DNA from: Candidatus Magasanikiibacteriota bacterium
GTDB taxonomy: Bacteria > Patescibacteriota > Patescibacteriia > Magasanikbacterales > UBA922
DNA length: 58,551 nucleotides
Direction: 5' to 3'
Assembly (NCBI GenBank): GCA_016207245.1
Contig: JACQQA010000008.1
Span: 1 to 58,551, forward strand
Part shown: positions 49,204 through 57,662 of the stretch, piece after piece
Position numbering within the stretch: position 1 is the first letter of the stretch
Layout of the letters: every line of letters starts with the position of its first letter
The notes under the pieces: generated by a model
Database searches by the model: none
Seen by the model: only the letters and a program-made list of their open reading frames with translations
What the model was told of the DNA's origin: nothing
Program-made: the position numbers and the translations under genes

Positions 49204-49776
49204 ATGCAAACTGAATTTGAAGCTACATTTTTAAAAATTGACAAGGACAATATGCGGCGCTCGCTTAAAGAAGCGGGCGCGATTTTGGTTTATCCCGAGA
49301 CATTGTTAAAAAGAGATGTGTTTGATCCGCCATTGCCGATTAAAGGTGGCTGGCTGAGAGTGCGCCACGAGGCAAATGGGGTGACAATGAGTTTAAAAAT
49401 AGTGGATGGCGACAAAATTGAAAATCAAAAAGAGATTGAGTTAAAAATAGACGATTATAAACAAGGGGCGGGGTTTTTGTTGGCTATTGGCGCGAGGCAC
49501 AAATCATATCAAGAAACTAAACGAGAGTTATGGAATTTTATGGATACGCAAGTTACGATTGATACCTGGCCAGGTCTGCAACCATTTGTGGAAATAGAAA
49601 GCGATGATGGGGAAAAAGTAAAACAGGCTGCCGTGGCACTGGGCTTTGATTACGCCCAAGCGTATTTTGGCGCTGTGGATGTGGTTTACGAGGAAGAGCT
49701 TAACATTCCTTTTCAGGTAATCAATCAGATGCCGGTTATTACTTTTGAAGATCCGCCGCAGAGATATTGTAGTTAA
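49204..49776 (+). CDS. CYTH-domain protein (class IV adenylate cyclase/triphosphatase-like)
   Basis: 190 aa. MQTEFEATFLKID start (ExE-type motif), GGWLRVRHEANGVTMSLKIV, KEIELKIDDYKQ and FVEIESDDGEKV are CYTH tunnel strands that bind triphosphates. The family includes inorganic triphosphatases, thiamine triphosphatase and CyaB cyclases; the exact activity cannot be told. It starts 12 bases after the PAP2 gene, so the two are cotranscribed. Confidence 0.85.
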   Translation: MQTEFEATFLKIDKDNMRRSLKEAGAILVYPETLLKRDVFDPPLPIKGGWLRVRHEANGVTMSLKIVDGDKIENQKEIELKIDDYKQGAGFLLAIGARHKSYQETKRELWNFMDTQVTIDTWPGLQPFVEIESDDGEKVKQAAVALGFDYAQAYFGAVDVVYEEELNIPFQVINQMPVITFEDPPQRYCS

Positions 49777-49796
49777 GAAATAAAAAGCGCAACTAA

Positions 49797-49820
49797 AACA
49801 ACCCTCGCAGGTTGTTTTTT
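49797..49820 (+). terminator. Intrinsic terminator
   Basis: AACAACC (49797-49803) pairs with GGTTGTT (49810-49816), then T-tract. Confidence 0.8.
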
Positions 49821-49851
49821 AGTAACAAAATTTTTTAGCGAGTTTTGTCTC

Positions 49852-49881
49852 TTGACTTTTATCATTAAATTTGTTTAAAAT
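49852..49881 (+). promoter_or_regulatory. Promoter of the deoC-ALDH operon
   Basis: TTGACT (49852-49857), 18-bp spacer, TAAAAT (49876-49881). Confidence 0.6.
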
Positions 49882-49961
49882 AGATTCGCCTTAAGATTTT
49901 CTTTTGGCACCTAACTGCAAGGAAGATGCAGGCAAGAAGAAAGAAGAAAAAGGAGGATGCC

Positions 49962-50918
49962 TTGAATGTGAACACTTCGCTTCCGTTCAGACTTGACCTT
50001 GTCCTTGACGGGACGAAGGTCAACTGCCCCGCCGCGGAACGGCGCGTCGCAGAGATCGGCACTCGCCGGTCGTTCAAGAAGGAGGCTCAAGTGGCGGCGC
50101 TTTTGCGCGCCGTCCAGTGCATGGACCTGACCACGCTCGCTGGCGATGACACGCCCGGCCGCGTGGACAGGCTGTGCGCCAAGGCTCTCCGGCCGGTCAG
50201 GCAGGAGATCCTCAACGAGCTCGGCTTGTCCGAGCTCAACCTCACTGTGGGAGCTGTCTGCGTCTATCACGCGCAGGTGGCCGAAGCAGTGAATCGGCTC
50301 CGTGGTGCGATTCCGGTGGCCGCGGTCTCTACTTCGTTCCCTGATGGTCAGGGACCGATGGAAACGCGACTCGCGGAGATCAAGGCGTCAATCAGCGCTG
50401 GCGCGACCGAGATCGACATCGTAATTGAGCGCGGTCTGGCTCTCACCGGCAAATGGCAGGCGCTCTACGATCAGATCCGCGCCTACCGCGATGCCTGCGG
50501 CGACAAAGCCCACCTCAAGACCATTCTCGGAACCGGAAATTTGGGCACGCTCACCTGCGTGGCCCAGGCATCGGCAGTGGCCATCATGGCCGGCGCTGAT
50601 TTCATCAAGACGTCCACTGGCAAGGAAGGCACGAACGCCACCCTGCCGGTGAGCCTCACGATGGTGCGGCAGATCCGCCGTTTCCAGACCGAGGTGGATT
50701 CTGGCCGACGCATCGGGTTCAAGCCCGCCGGCGGTATCAAAACCGCCAAAGACGCCATGCTCTGGCTCTCCCTCATGTTGGAGGAACTCGGAGAAGAGTG
50801 GACGCATCCGGAGCTGTTCCGCTTCGGCGCGAGTTCGCTTCTCACGGATCTGGAACTCCAACTCGAGCACTGCGCAACCGGGAAATACGCGGCCGTCAAC
50901 CACCAGCCTCTCGCATAG
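49962..50918 (+). CDS. deoC: Deoxyribose-phosphate aldolase
   Basis: 318 aa from TTG 49962, chosen because AGGAGG lies 5 bases upstream; ATG 49926 in frame would add MQARRKKKKEDA and has GGAAG too close. DeoC TIM barrel: LNLTVGAVCVYHAQV, VAAVSTSFPDGQGPMETRLAEIKASISAGATEIDIVI, HLKTILGTGNLG, ADFIKTSTGKEG (Schiff-base Lys) and GFKPAGGIKTAKDAM. Cleaves deoxyribose-5-P to glyceraldehyde-3-P and acetaldehyde. Longer than the ~220-aa bacterial form. GC-rich, probably acquired. Confidence 0.93.
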   Translation: MNVNTSLPFRLDLVLDGTKVNCPAAERRVAEIGTRRSFKKEAQVAALLRAVQCMDLTTLAGDDTPGRVDRLCAKALRPVRQEILNELGLSELNLTVGAVCVYHAQVAEAVNRLRGAIPVAAVSTSFPDGQGPMETRLAEIKASISAGATEIDIVIERGLALTGKWQALYDQIRAYRDACGDKAHLKTILGTGNLGTLTCVAQASAVAIMAGADFIKTSTGKEGTNATLPVSLTMVRQIRRFQTEVDSGRRIGFKPAGGIKTAKDAMLWLSLMLEELGEEWTHPELFRFGASSLLTDLELQLEHCATGKYAAVNHQPLA

Positions 50919-50940
50919 CGAGGTAGAAAGGAAAAAGCTA

Positions 50941-53322
50941 ATGGACGCGGAAAAAATTCGCGGCTACCTCGGAAAGCTGGACTACGATCCGGCTCCCGAG
51001 GATGCCAAGCAGGCCAAGAAATGGCTTAAGGAACATGCCCCTTTCGGTCACTTCATCAACGGCGACTGGTACGTTCCAGCCGACGGCAGTTTCCCCACCA
51101 ACAACCCGGCCACTGGCGAGCAACTCGCCAAGGTGGCGATGGGCTCTCCGGAGCACGTAGACTTGGCTGTGAAAGCCGCAGCCGACGCTTTCCCGAAGTG
51201 GAAAGCGTTCTCAGGTTTCGATCGGGCTCGGTTTCTCTACGCCATCGCCCGCGCCATTGCCAAGCACTCGCGGCTCTTCGCAGTGCTGGAGAGCATGAAC
51301 AACGGCAAGACCATTCGCGAAACTCGCGACGTGGACATTCCGCTGGTGATTCGTCACTTCTACGCGCACGCCGGCTGGGCATCGGTCATGGAGCAGGAGT
51401 TCCTTGGCTGCGCGCCGGGCGGGGTAGTTGCCGCGATCATTCCGTGGAACTTCCCTCTGCTCATGCTCGCGTGGAAAGTCGCGCCTGCGATCGCGGCCGG
51501 TAACACCGTGGTTCTCAAACCAGCGGAGACGACTCCGCTCACAGCTTTGCTGTTCGCGGATATTCTCAACGAGGTCGGTCTTCCTCCGGGTGTCGTCAAC
51601 ATCGTAACCGGTGATGGCACGACCGGAGAGGCGCTCGTAAGACATCCTACCCCGTGGAAGATCGCTTTCACGGGCTCTACCGAAGTCGGCCAGCTCATTC
51701 GCCGGGCCACGGCCGGCTCTGGCAAGCATCTCACCATGGAACTCGGCGGCAAGAGCCCGTTCATCGTCTTTCCTGACGCTGATCTGGACTCAGTCGTAGA
51801 AGGCGTCGTAGATGCCATCTTCTTCAACCAGGGGCACGTCTGCTGTGCCGGTAGCCGCCTCCTTGTCCATGAAAGCATCGTCGAGCGCTTCATCTCCAGG
51901 CTCAAGCGTCGGATGGGGAGACTTCGCATCGGCGATCCGCTGGACAAGTGTACTGATATCGGAGCCATCAATTCCGAGGCTCAATACAAAAAAATTCAGG
52001 ACCTCATCTTGAAGGGCAAGAGCGAGGGCGCGACCTGCTGGCAGCCGGACTGTTCTCCCCCGGACGGCGGTTTCTTCATTCCGCCGACCCTCTTCACTGA
52101 TGTGCAACCGTCAAACACCATCGCGCAAACGGAAATCTTCGGTCCGGTGCTGGCGGCCATGACTTTCCGCACTCCGGATGATGCGGTGGCGCTCGTCAAC
52201 AACACTCCGTATGGACTGGCCGCTTCGGTCTGGACTACGGATACCGGCACCGCGCTGGACATGGCCAAGCGCGTCAAGGCCGGGACAGTCTGGGTTAATT
52301 CTCACAACCTGTTTGACGCGGCCGCGCCATTCGGCGGGTACCGCATGAGCGGGTTTGGACGCGAGGGCGGTCGCGATGGTTTCCGCGACATGCTCTTGGA
52401 AAAAACCCCGCCGTTCCAATCATTTGAAACTGCTTCTGTTCCAGTTCCTCCTGCTACCGTCACGTCTTCCCCGCCTGTAACTATCGATCGGACATACCGA
52501 TTCCTGGTGGGCGGGAAACTCGTCCGTCCCGATGGCGGCGCAAGCTACCACGTATACGGCAAGGACCGAGCCATTCTCGGCACGGTCGGCGCCGCGAATC
52601 GCAAGGATGTGCGCAACGCGGTTCAGGCAGCTCGCGCAGCTGCGGACTCCTGGGCCAATCAGTCCGCTCACCTGCGGGCGCAGATTCTCTTTTTCCTGGC
52701 CGAGAATATGGCAAACGAGCGGGAACGTTTCATCGCTTGTCTCATCAGCGCTGGAATCTCTCGCTTGCACGCAGAGCACGAACTGACAGACTCGATTGAG
52801 CGGCTGTTCTACTGGGCCGGGTACGCGGACAAGTTCGGCGGAGAAATTCAGTCAGTTCCCGGCCGTCTTTTCGTCACCACAACCAACGAGCCGATCGGCG
52901 TTTTGTGTCTGCGGGCTCCGGATGAGCAAGCGCTTCTCGGTTTCGTATCGCTCGTTGCTCCGGCAATCGCTATGGGTAACACTGTAGTGGTTGTTCCGGG
53001 CATTCAGCCCTTGCCCGCGCTGGATTTGCTCCAGGTCATTCAACATTCGGATGTGCCGGCCGGAGCGGTCAACATCCTCACTGCCGAAGACCCTGATGCG
53101 CTCGCGAAGCTACTCGCCGAACACATGGATGTTGACGGCGTTTGGTCGTTCGGCACTACCGAGGGTTCGGTCGAGGTTGAGAAAGCCTCGGCCCACAACA
53201 TGAAGCGCACGTGGGTCAACTACGGTCAGCGCTTTGATTGGTCAGGCTCGTGGGGCAGGAGCAAGCGCTTTCTCTACGAGGCCACGCAGGCCAAAACTAT
53301 CTGGGTTCCGTTCGGAGCCTAG
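50941..53322 (+). CDS. Two-domain aldehyde dehydrogenase (ALDH16-like)
   Basis: 793 aa. Domain 1 (about 30-500) is a complete ALDH: IIPWNFPLLMLAWKVAPAIAAGNTVVLKPAE, general base in MELGGKSPF (Glu ~267), nucleophile in NQGHVCCAGSRL (Cys ~301) and TEIFGPV. Domain 2 (about 515-793, TIDRTYRFLVGGKLVRPDGG ... AMGNTVVVVPG ... VWSFGTTEGSV) is an ALDH-like fold lacking the catalytic Cys. This is the ALDH16 arrangement. It is 22 bases after deoC and likely oxidises the acetaldehyde DeoC releases. Shine-Dalgarno GAAAGGAAA. Confidence 0.9.
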   Translation: MDAEKIRGYLGKLDYDPAPEDAKQAKKWLKEHAPFGHFINGDWYVPADGSFPTNNPATGEQLAKVAMGSPEHVDLAVKAAADAFPKWKAFSGFDRARFLYAIARAIAKHSRLFAVLESMNNGKTIRETRDVDIPLVIRHFYAHAGWASVMEQEFLGCAPGGVVAAIIPWNFPLLMLAWKVAPAIAAGNTVVLKPAETTPLTALLFADILNEVGLPPGVVNIVTGDGTTGEALVRHPTPWKIAFTGSTEVGQLIRRATAGSGKHLTMELGGKSPFIVFPDADLDSVVEGVVDAIFFNQGHVCCAGSRLLVHESIVERFISRLKRRMGRLRIGDPLDKCTDIGAINSEAQYKKIQDLILKGKSEGATCWQPDCSPPDGGFFIPPTLFTDVQPSNTIAQTEIFGPVLAAMTFRTPDDAVALVNNTPYGLAASVWTTDTGTALDMAKRVKAGTVWVNSHNLFDAAAPFGGYRMSGFGREGGRDGFRDMLLEKTPPFQSFETASVPVPPATVTSSPPVTIDRTYRFLVGGKLVRPDGGASYHVYGKDRAILGTVGAANRKDVRNAVQAARAAADSWANQSAHLRAQILFFLAENMANERERFIACLISAGISRLHAEHELTDSIERLFYWAGYADKFGGEIQSVPGRLFVTTTNEPIGVLCLRAPDEQALLGFVSLVAPAIAMGNTVVVVPGIQPLPALDLLQVIQHSDVPAGAVNILTAEDPDALAKLLAEHMDVDGVWSFGTTEGSVEVEKASAHNMKRTWVNYGQRFDWSGSWGRSKRFLYEATQAKTIWVPFGA

Positions 53323-53448
53323 AGCGATAGCGTTCTTTTTCGTTGAGTGCGGACAACAATATTCATAGGGAGGTAAGGAGGGATTCTGTAGCCGCACCTA
53401 CAGAACCCAACTTGAAAATATAATTAAATTGTGTTTTCAAGATAAAAA

Positions 53449-53478
53449 ACAATCCGCCGAAGAGGCGGATTGTTTTTT
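53449..53478 (+). terminator. Intrinsic terminator after the ALDH gene
   Basis: AACAATCCGCC pairs with GGCGGATTGTT, T-tract of 7. A sister hairpin with the same GGCGGATTGTT arm lies at 54892-54922. Confidence 0.9.
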
Positions 53479-53525
53479 TATTACACACTATTGATTTATA
53501 TTTTGGTTTATGGTAAAACAAAAAA

Positions 53526-53544
53526 GCTGGGCAAGTTGTCCAGC
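53526..53544 (+). promoter_or_regulatory. Leader hairpin of the DeoB-like gene
   Basis: GCTGGGCAAGTTGTCCAGC folds into a 7-9-bp stem, about 25 bases before the GAGGAGG ribosome-binding site. Possible stability or control element. Confidence 0.5.
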
Positions 53545-53579
53545 GAGTCAAAACAGATAACTACGTGAGGAGGATAACC

Positions 53580-54779
53580 ATGGCAACCGCGCTCGTTCTC
53601 GTGCTCGACGCAGTGGGAATCACCACGCTCGAGTATTTGCTCGATCACTACTCGGGGTCAGTTCATTTTCCCAACCTCTCGCGTCTCGGCTTGGGCACTC
53701 TGCTCGACGAGCGTCATCGCAGTCGCTTCGGTCCGTTTGATGGCGGTTCTTATGCCGCATGTCTGGAACAGGCATCCGCTTCGGCTGACAGCGTGGTCGG
53801 GCACCGCGAGATGATGGGCATCGTGGATGCTCGCATCTACGACCTTTTCCCGGACGGTTTTCCTACTAACTACATCGCGGCGCTGGAAGATCGTATCGGC
53901 CGCAAGACAATGTTCAACCAGATGGCCGGCGGAGTGGAGGCGATTGAGCAGAACGCCGCGGAGCACGCGCGAACCGGCCACCCAATCGCGTACGCGAGCA
54001 TGTGCGATCCGTTGCTCCAGCTTGCGATGGATGAAGCCGTCATTCCGGTTTCGGAACAGCGCCGGATCGCGGACATCGCTCTCGTCTTGGCGCTGGAGAT
54101 GGGAATTCCGATTACTCGGGTCATTGATCGGGCTTTCGTCAAGACGCCGGACGGCGAGTATGTTCGCACCGCCAATCGGCACGACGCGGTCCTGCCGCTT
54201 CCGGGAAGCACACTCGTGGATATTCTGACTGAACGGGGTGTTCGGACAGTCGCTGTTGGCAAAACCAGCGATCTCGTGAATACCGTTTACAGCGAGGAGC
54301 TTCATCTCTCGGCCGTTGACCAAGGGGTTGACCTTCGCTTCGTGCACCCAAAGAAGAAGGACACCAATCCATTCACAATGCAGGGCGTCTTGCACGCTCT
54401 CAACGACGCGCGAAACGACACATTCATCTTCGCGAACTGCGTGGATACTGACGCGCTCTACGGTCACACCCGCGATGTGGACGGCGCCATCCACTGCATT
54501 GAGGAGTGTGACCGCGTTCTGCCGATGATTGAAGCCCGGCTTCAGATGGGCGATCTCCTGATCATAACCGCTGACCACGGCATGGAGCATCGAGCTGACT
54601 ATGGCTACCACAACCGCGAGCCTGTTCCGCTCTTGGTCAAGCGCGTCGGCCGCGGCAAGGATCTCGGCGGAATGGAATTCGGCCAAACTCTAGGTCTGAC
54701 GCAAGTCGGCGATCTCGTGGCGCAGATGTTCGGGTGCGCCGGAGAATTTCGCCGGTCTATTATTAAAATTCCCGCCTGA
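53580..54779 (+). CDS. deoB: Phosphopentomutase-like metalloenzyme (DeoB-like)
   Basis: 399 aa from ATG 53580 (GAGGAGG upstream). Alkaline-phosphatase superfamily mutase: LVLDAVGI metal site, DALYGHTRDVDGAIHCIEECDRVLP, LLIITADHGMEHRADYGYHNREPVPLLV. The nucleophile position in ADSVVGHREMMG is Ser71, where classical DeoB has Thr, as in cofactor-independent phosphoglycerate mutase. It probably interconverts (deoxy)ribose-1-P and -5-P, feeding DeoC. GC-rich like deoC and the ALDH gene, but with its own leader after a terminator. Confidence 0.82.
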   Translation: MATALVLVLDAVGITTLEYLLDHYSGSVHFPNLSRLGLGTLLDERHRSRFGPFDGGSYAACLEQASASADSVVGHREMMGIVDARIYDLFPDGFPTNYIAALEDRIGRKTMFNQMAGGVEAIEQNAAEHARTGHPIAYASMCDPLLQLAMDEAVIPVSEQRRIADIALVLALEMGIPITRVIDRAFVKTPDGEYVRTANRHDAVLPLPGSTLVDILTERGVRTVAVGKTSDLVNTVYSEELHLSAVDQGVDLRFVHPKKKDTNPFTMQGVLHALNDARNDTFIFANCVDTDALYGHTRDVDGAIHCIEECDRVLPMIEARLQMGDLLIITADHGMEHRADYGYHNREPVPLLVKRVGRGKDLGGMEFGQTLGLTQVGDLVAQMFGCAGEFRRSIIKIPA

Positions 54780-54891
54780 ATCGCTCATTCTCGTTCATCC
54801 AGCCTTTGATCGGATGAGCGCGTAAGCCCATCCGGATCCCTTGGTTGATAAATAATTTGTCAATTGAGGGAGATGGGTTTGCAAAATTAAA

Positions 54892-54922
54892 AACAGTCCG
54901 CCTCTTCGGCGGATTGTTTTTT
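54892..54922 (+). terminator. Bidirectional terminator between deoB and the AI-2E gene
   Basis: AACAGTCCGCC (54892-54902) pairs with GGCGGATTGTT (54908-54918); T-tract on both sides, serving convergent genes. Confidence 0.85.
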
Positions 54923-54951
54923 GCATTCTGTTATCTGCATTCTGCATCCTG
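54923..54951. repeat. Single CAGAATN-type heptamer arm
   Basis: TGCATTC TGTTATC TGCATTC TGCATCC, next to the stop codon of the AI-2E gene; near-identical to the arm at 18598-18627. Confidence 0.75.
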
Positions 54952-54952
54952 T

Positions 54953-56014
54953 CTAGTTATTCTGCAACTCATTCCGATAGTGATGATCATAAATCGCCAT
55001 TACCGCGACAAATAGCGAGGCGATGACCGGACCGATGACAAATCCGGAAATGCCGAAAAAAAATATTCCGCCCAAAGTTGAGAACAACACCAGCAGAGGA
55101 TGCATTTGAATGTCTCGGCCGACAAGTTTAGGTCTGATGAAATTATCAATCGTGCTGATGACAAAAAATCCGAATAGCAATATCACAAGGCCCTGCCAGA
55201 AATTTCCGAGCGCGAGCATAATAATTCCGGCCGGAAACCAGACAATTGACGGACCGATCGCGGGAATGGTAGCGAAAATAATCATGATTACGCTCCAAAT
55301 CAGCGCGCCTTCAATGCCGGTTGCCCAGAAAAGAATTCCGCCGATAATACCCTGCACCCCGCCGACAATAAATGTGCCTTTTAATGTGGCGCGAGCGGTG
55401 GAGCGGAATTTTTCATACAGCATTATTTCGTGTTCGTCGCCAAGCGGAGAGAGGTGCATGATTTGTTTTAATAATTCCGTTCCGTCTTTTAGAAAATAGA
55501 ATAAAGAGTAGAACATTATAAAGAGCATGAAAATAAATCGCAAAGAATTTTCTGTGATGCTCTTGATATTATTAAATAAGAAAACACTGATGGTCTTTGC
55601 CGCGTCAGCCGCGTAACTGCCCCACTCGCTTTGCACACTGCTTAAAACCGGAGCCAGCGGAGTGTTGTTTAGTTTTTGCGTCGCGTCTTGCAGTTGCGAA
55701 CTGAAATTCCAATGCGATACGGTTTGATAAAGTCCGACGGATTCGTTTATCAGCAAAGTTGAGAGCAGAGTTAGTGGCAGAAAAATTATAATCACCACCA
55801 AAACCAAAGTGGACAAAGCGCTCAAGCTTGGCAGTTTCAAATATTTATCCAGCCGTTCATACAGCGGATGAAACAGCATCGCGATTACCGCGGCCCAGAA
55901 AACCGGGTAAAGAAACGGACGGATAACATAAAGCAACGCGATAGCCAGAATGATTATCAAACTGAAAAAAAAGATATTACGCACGCGGTCAAAGCCGAAT
56001 TTTTCTTTTGACAT
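54953..56014 (-). CDS. AI-2E family (PerM/YdiK-type) transporter
   Basis: 353 aa with about 8 membrane spans. Family features: VIRPFLYPVFWAAVIAMLFHPLYERL, a central extramembrane helix region, and the conserved C-terminal GGVQGIIGGILFWATGIEGALIWSVIMIIFATIPAIGPSIVWFPAGI and FIRPKLVGRDIQMHPLLVLFSTLGG. Substrate unknown (AI-2 or cations reported for members). Monocistronic, convergent with deoB. Confidence 0.92.
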   Translation of the reverse strand: MSKEKFGFDRVRNIFFFSLIIILAIALLYVIRPFLYPVFWAAVIAMLFHPLYERLDKYLKLPSLSALSTLVLVVIIIFLPLTLLSTLLINESVGLYQTVSHWNFSSQLQDATQKLNNTPLAPVLSSVQSEWGSYAADAAKTISVFLFNNIKSITENSLRFIFMLFIMFYSLFYFLKDGTELLKQIMHLSPLGDEHEIMLYEKFRSTARATLKGTFIVGGVQGIIGGILFWATGIEGALIWSVIMIIFATIPAIGPSIVWFPAGIIMLALGNFWQGLVILLFGFFVISTIDNFIRPKLVGRDIQMHPLLVLFSTLGGIFFFGISGFVIGPVIASLFVAVMAIYDHHYRNELQNN

Positions 56015-56070
56015 AATGTTTTGGGATTAGAAATTAGTAGCGATAATTATATTATACCAAACCTACGCTC

Positions 56071-56099
56071 TTGACACCAGTCAGTAATTATATTATCAT
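56071..56099 (+). promoter_or_regulatory. Promoter of rpsB-tsf
   Basis: TTGACA (56071-56076), 17-bp spacer, TATCAT (56094-56099). The ~130-base leader holds hairpins GCACC/GGGTGC (56110-56125) and ATCCCGCCATGGCGGGAT (56204-56221). Confidence 0.75.
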
Positions 56100-56203
56100 A
56101 TCGCCACTACGCACCACGCTGGGTGCATGGCAAGTCTTATTTATCTCTCACTTCCCACACTTTTTCCTGTCCCGGATCACTTCGGGGTTGGCGGGGAGGA
56201 GGC

Positions 56204-56221
56204 ATCCCGCCATGGCGGGAT
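56204..56221. repeat. ATCCCGCCATGGCGGGAT palindrome in the rpsB leader
   Basis: Perfect 18-base palindrome ending 4 bases before the AAAGGA ribosome-binding site, with the same CCCGCCATGGCGGG core as the rpsO leader. Confidence 0.85.
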
Positions 56222-56234
56222 AAAGGAAAAAACT

Positions 56235-56960
56235 ATGATTAAATTACCCAGCATTTTAGAAATGCTGCAGTCCGGCGTCCATTTCGGGCATCAAATTTCA
56301 CGGCGTCATCCCAAGATGGATCCGTATATATTCGGCGAGCGCAACGGCGTTCATGTGATTGATTTGGAAAAGACCCGCGTTAAATTAGAGGAAGTTTTGG
56401 CGACAGTTCAAAAAATGGCAACCGAAGGCAAGATTATTTTATTCGCCAGCACCAAACCGCAAGCGCGCGAGATTGTGAAACAAGCGGCGATTGATTGCGG
56501 TATGCCGTATTTGGTGTCGCGCTGGCTGGGCGGATTGATAACGAATTTTAGCGAGCTAAAAAAATTGATCCAGAAATACAACACGATGAAAACGGAGCAG
56601 GCGAGCGGCGAGTGGGAGAAATATACCAAGAAAGAGCAGATAGATTTCGCGAAAAAATTAGAAACCATGCACGAAACATTAGCCGGGCTTTCCAGCTTGA
56701 CTAAACTTCCCGACGCGCTGTTCATCCCGGCTTTACAGCGAGAAAAAACTGCGGTGGCTGAAGCCAACAAAATGAATGTCGCGATTATCGGCGTGGCTGA
56801 CACCAATGCTAATCCGAACAAAGCGACCTTGGTGATTCCCGCCAATGATGACGCGGTTAACTCTATTAAAATGATCGTTGGATTGGTGGCGGAAGCGATA
56901 AAAGCCGGCAAGGTAGAATGGGAAAAGACGAAGGTGATTGGAGCGATAGCCATAAGGTAA
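56235..56960 (+). CDS. rpsB: Small ribosomal subunit protein uS2
   Basis: 241 aa from ATG 56235 with Shine-Dalgarno AAAGGA. S2 signature LPSILEMLQSGVHFGHQISRRHPKMDPYIFGERNGVHVIDL, LVSRWLGGLITNF, KLPDALFIPALQREKTAVAEANKMNVAIIGVADTNANP. The coding frame extends upstream to 56127, but that part is leader containing the palindrome. First gene of the rpsB-tsf operon. Confidence 0.97.
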   Translation: MIKLPSILEMLQSGVHFGHQISRRHPKMDPYIFGERNGVHVIDLEKTRVKLEEVLATVQKMATEGKIILFASTKPQAREIVKQAAIDCGMPYLVSRWLGGLITNFSELKKLIQKYNTMKTEQASGEWEKYTKKEQIDFAKKLETMHETLAGLSSLTKLPDALFIPALQREKTAVAEANKMNVAIIGVADTNANPNKATLVIPANDDAVNSIKMIVGLVAEAIKAGKVEWEKTKVIGAIAIR

Positions 56961-57012
56961 GTTTACTAAGTTGGCTAAGTAGCTAAATTATCTAAGTTAA
57001 CCAAGTAAATTT
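56957..57012. repeat. Iterated CTAAGTNN repeat between rpsB and tsf
   Basis: GTAAGTTTA CTAAGTTGG CTAAGTAG CTAAATTAT CTAAGTTAA CCAAGTAAA: 8-9-base imperfect iterations that fill the whole rpsB-tsf gap. Confidence 0.75.
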
Positions 57013-57014
57013 TT

Positions 57015-57662
57015 ATGTCATTTACTGCTTCTGACATCGCGGCGCTTCGCACCAAGACCGGCGCGGGGATGATGGATTGCAAAAAAGCGCTGGATGAATC
57101 TAATGGCGACACCGAGAAGGCGGTGCAGATTTTGCGCGAGAAAGGAATTTTGAAAGCGGCAAAGCGCGCTGATAAAATCGCGGCCGAAGGTTTGGTGACC
57201 AGCTATATCCACGGCGCCGGACGAATTGGCGTTTTGGTTGAAGTAAATTGCGAAACGGATTTTGTCGCCAAAACCGACCAATTCAAGCAATTAGTAAACG
57301 ACATTGCCATGCAGATCGCGGCGGCAAATCCGAAGTATTTGGTTCCAGCCGATGTTTCGGCGCCGGACTTAGAAAAAGAAAAAAATGTTTATCGCGAGCA
57401 GTTGAAAAACGAAGGCAAGCCTATGGAAATGATAGAAAAGATTGTTGAAGGCAAAATGTCAAAATATTATGGCGAAGTTTGTTTGCTGAATCAGCTGTTT
57501 ATTAAAGATGAAACCAAGACCATAGAAAAACTTCTTATTGAAAAGACGGCAGAGATTGGCGAGAAAATTACCGTGCGCCGTTTTGTCAGATTTGAACTCG
57601 GCGAAGGGTTGGAAAAAAAATCTTCCGATTTCGCCAAAGAAGTGGCGGAACAAATGGGATAA
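57015..57662 (+). CDS. tsf: Elongation factor Ts
   Basis: 215 aa. The N-terminal UBA-like segment SDIAALRTKTGAGMMDCKKALDESNGDTEKAVQILREKG, the core AAEGLVTSYIHGAGRIGVLVEVNCETDFVAKTDQFKQLVNDIAMQIAA and the C-terminal TVRRFVRFELGEGLE are typical. Nucleotide exchange factor for EF-Tu. No Shine-Dalgarno; its stop codon lies within the 46-base palindrome. Confidence 0.97.
   Translation: MSFTASDIAALRTKTGAGMMDCKKALDESNGDTEKAVQILREKGILKAAKRADKIAAEGLVTSYIHGAGRIGVLVEVNCETDFVAKTDQFKQLVNDIAMQIAAANPKYLVPADVSAPDLEKEKNVYREQLKNEGKPMEMIEKIVEGKMSKYYGEVCLLNQLFIKDETKTIEKLLIEKTAEIGEKITVRRFVRFELGEGLEKKSSDFAKEVAEQMG

Noticed and set aside
53658-54686. 342-aa minus-strand ORF opposite deoB
   Set aside because: A shadow frame of a GC-rich gene; deoB has clear family motifs and a Shine-Dalgarno.
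56127-56234. N-terminal extension of uS2
   Set aside because: It is leader sequence with palindrome and ribosome-binding site.
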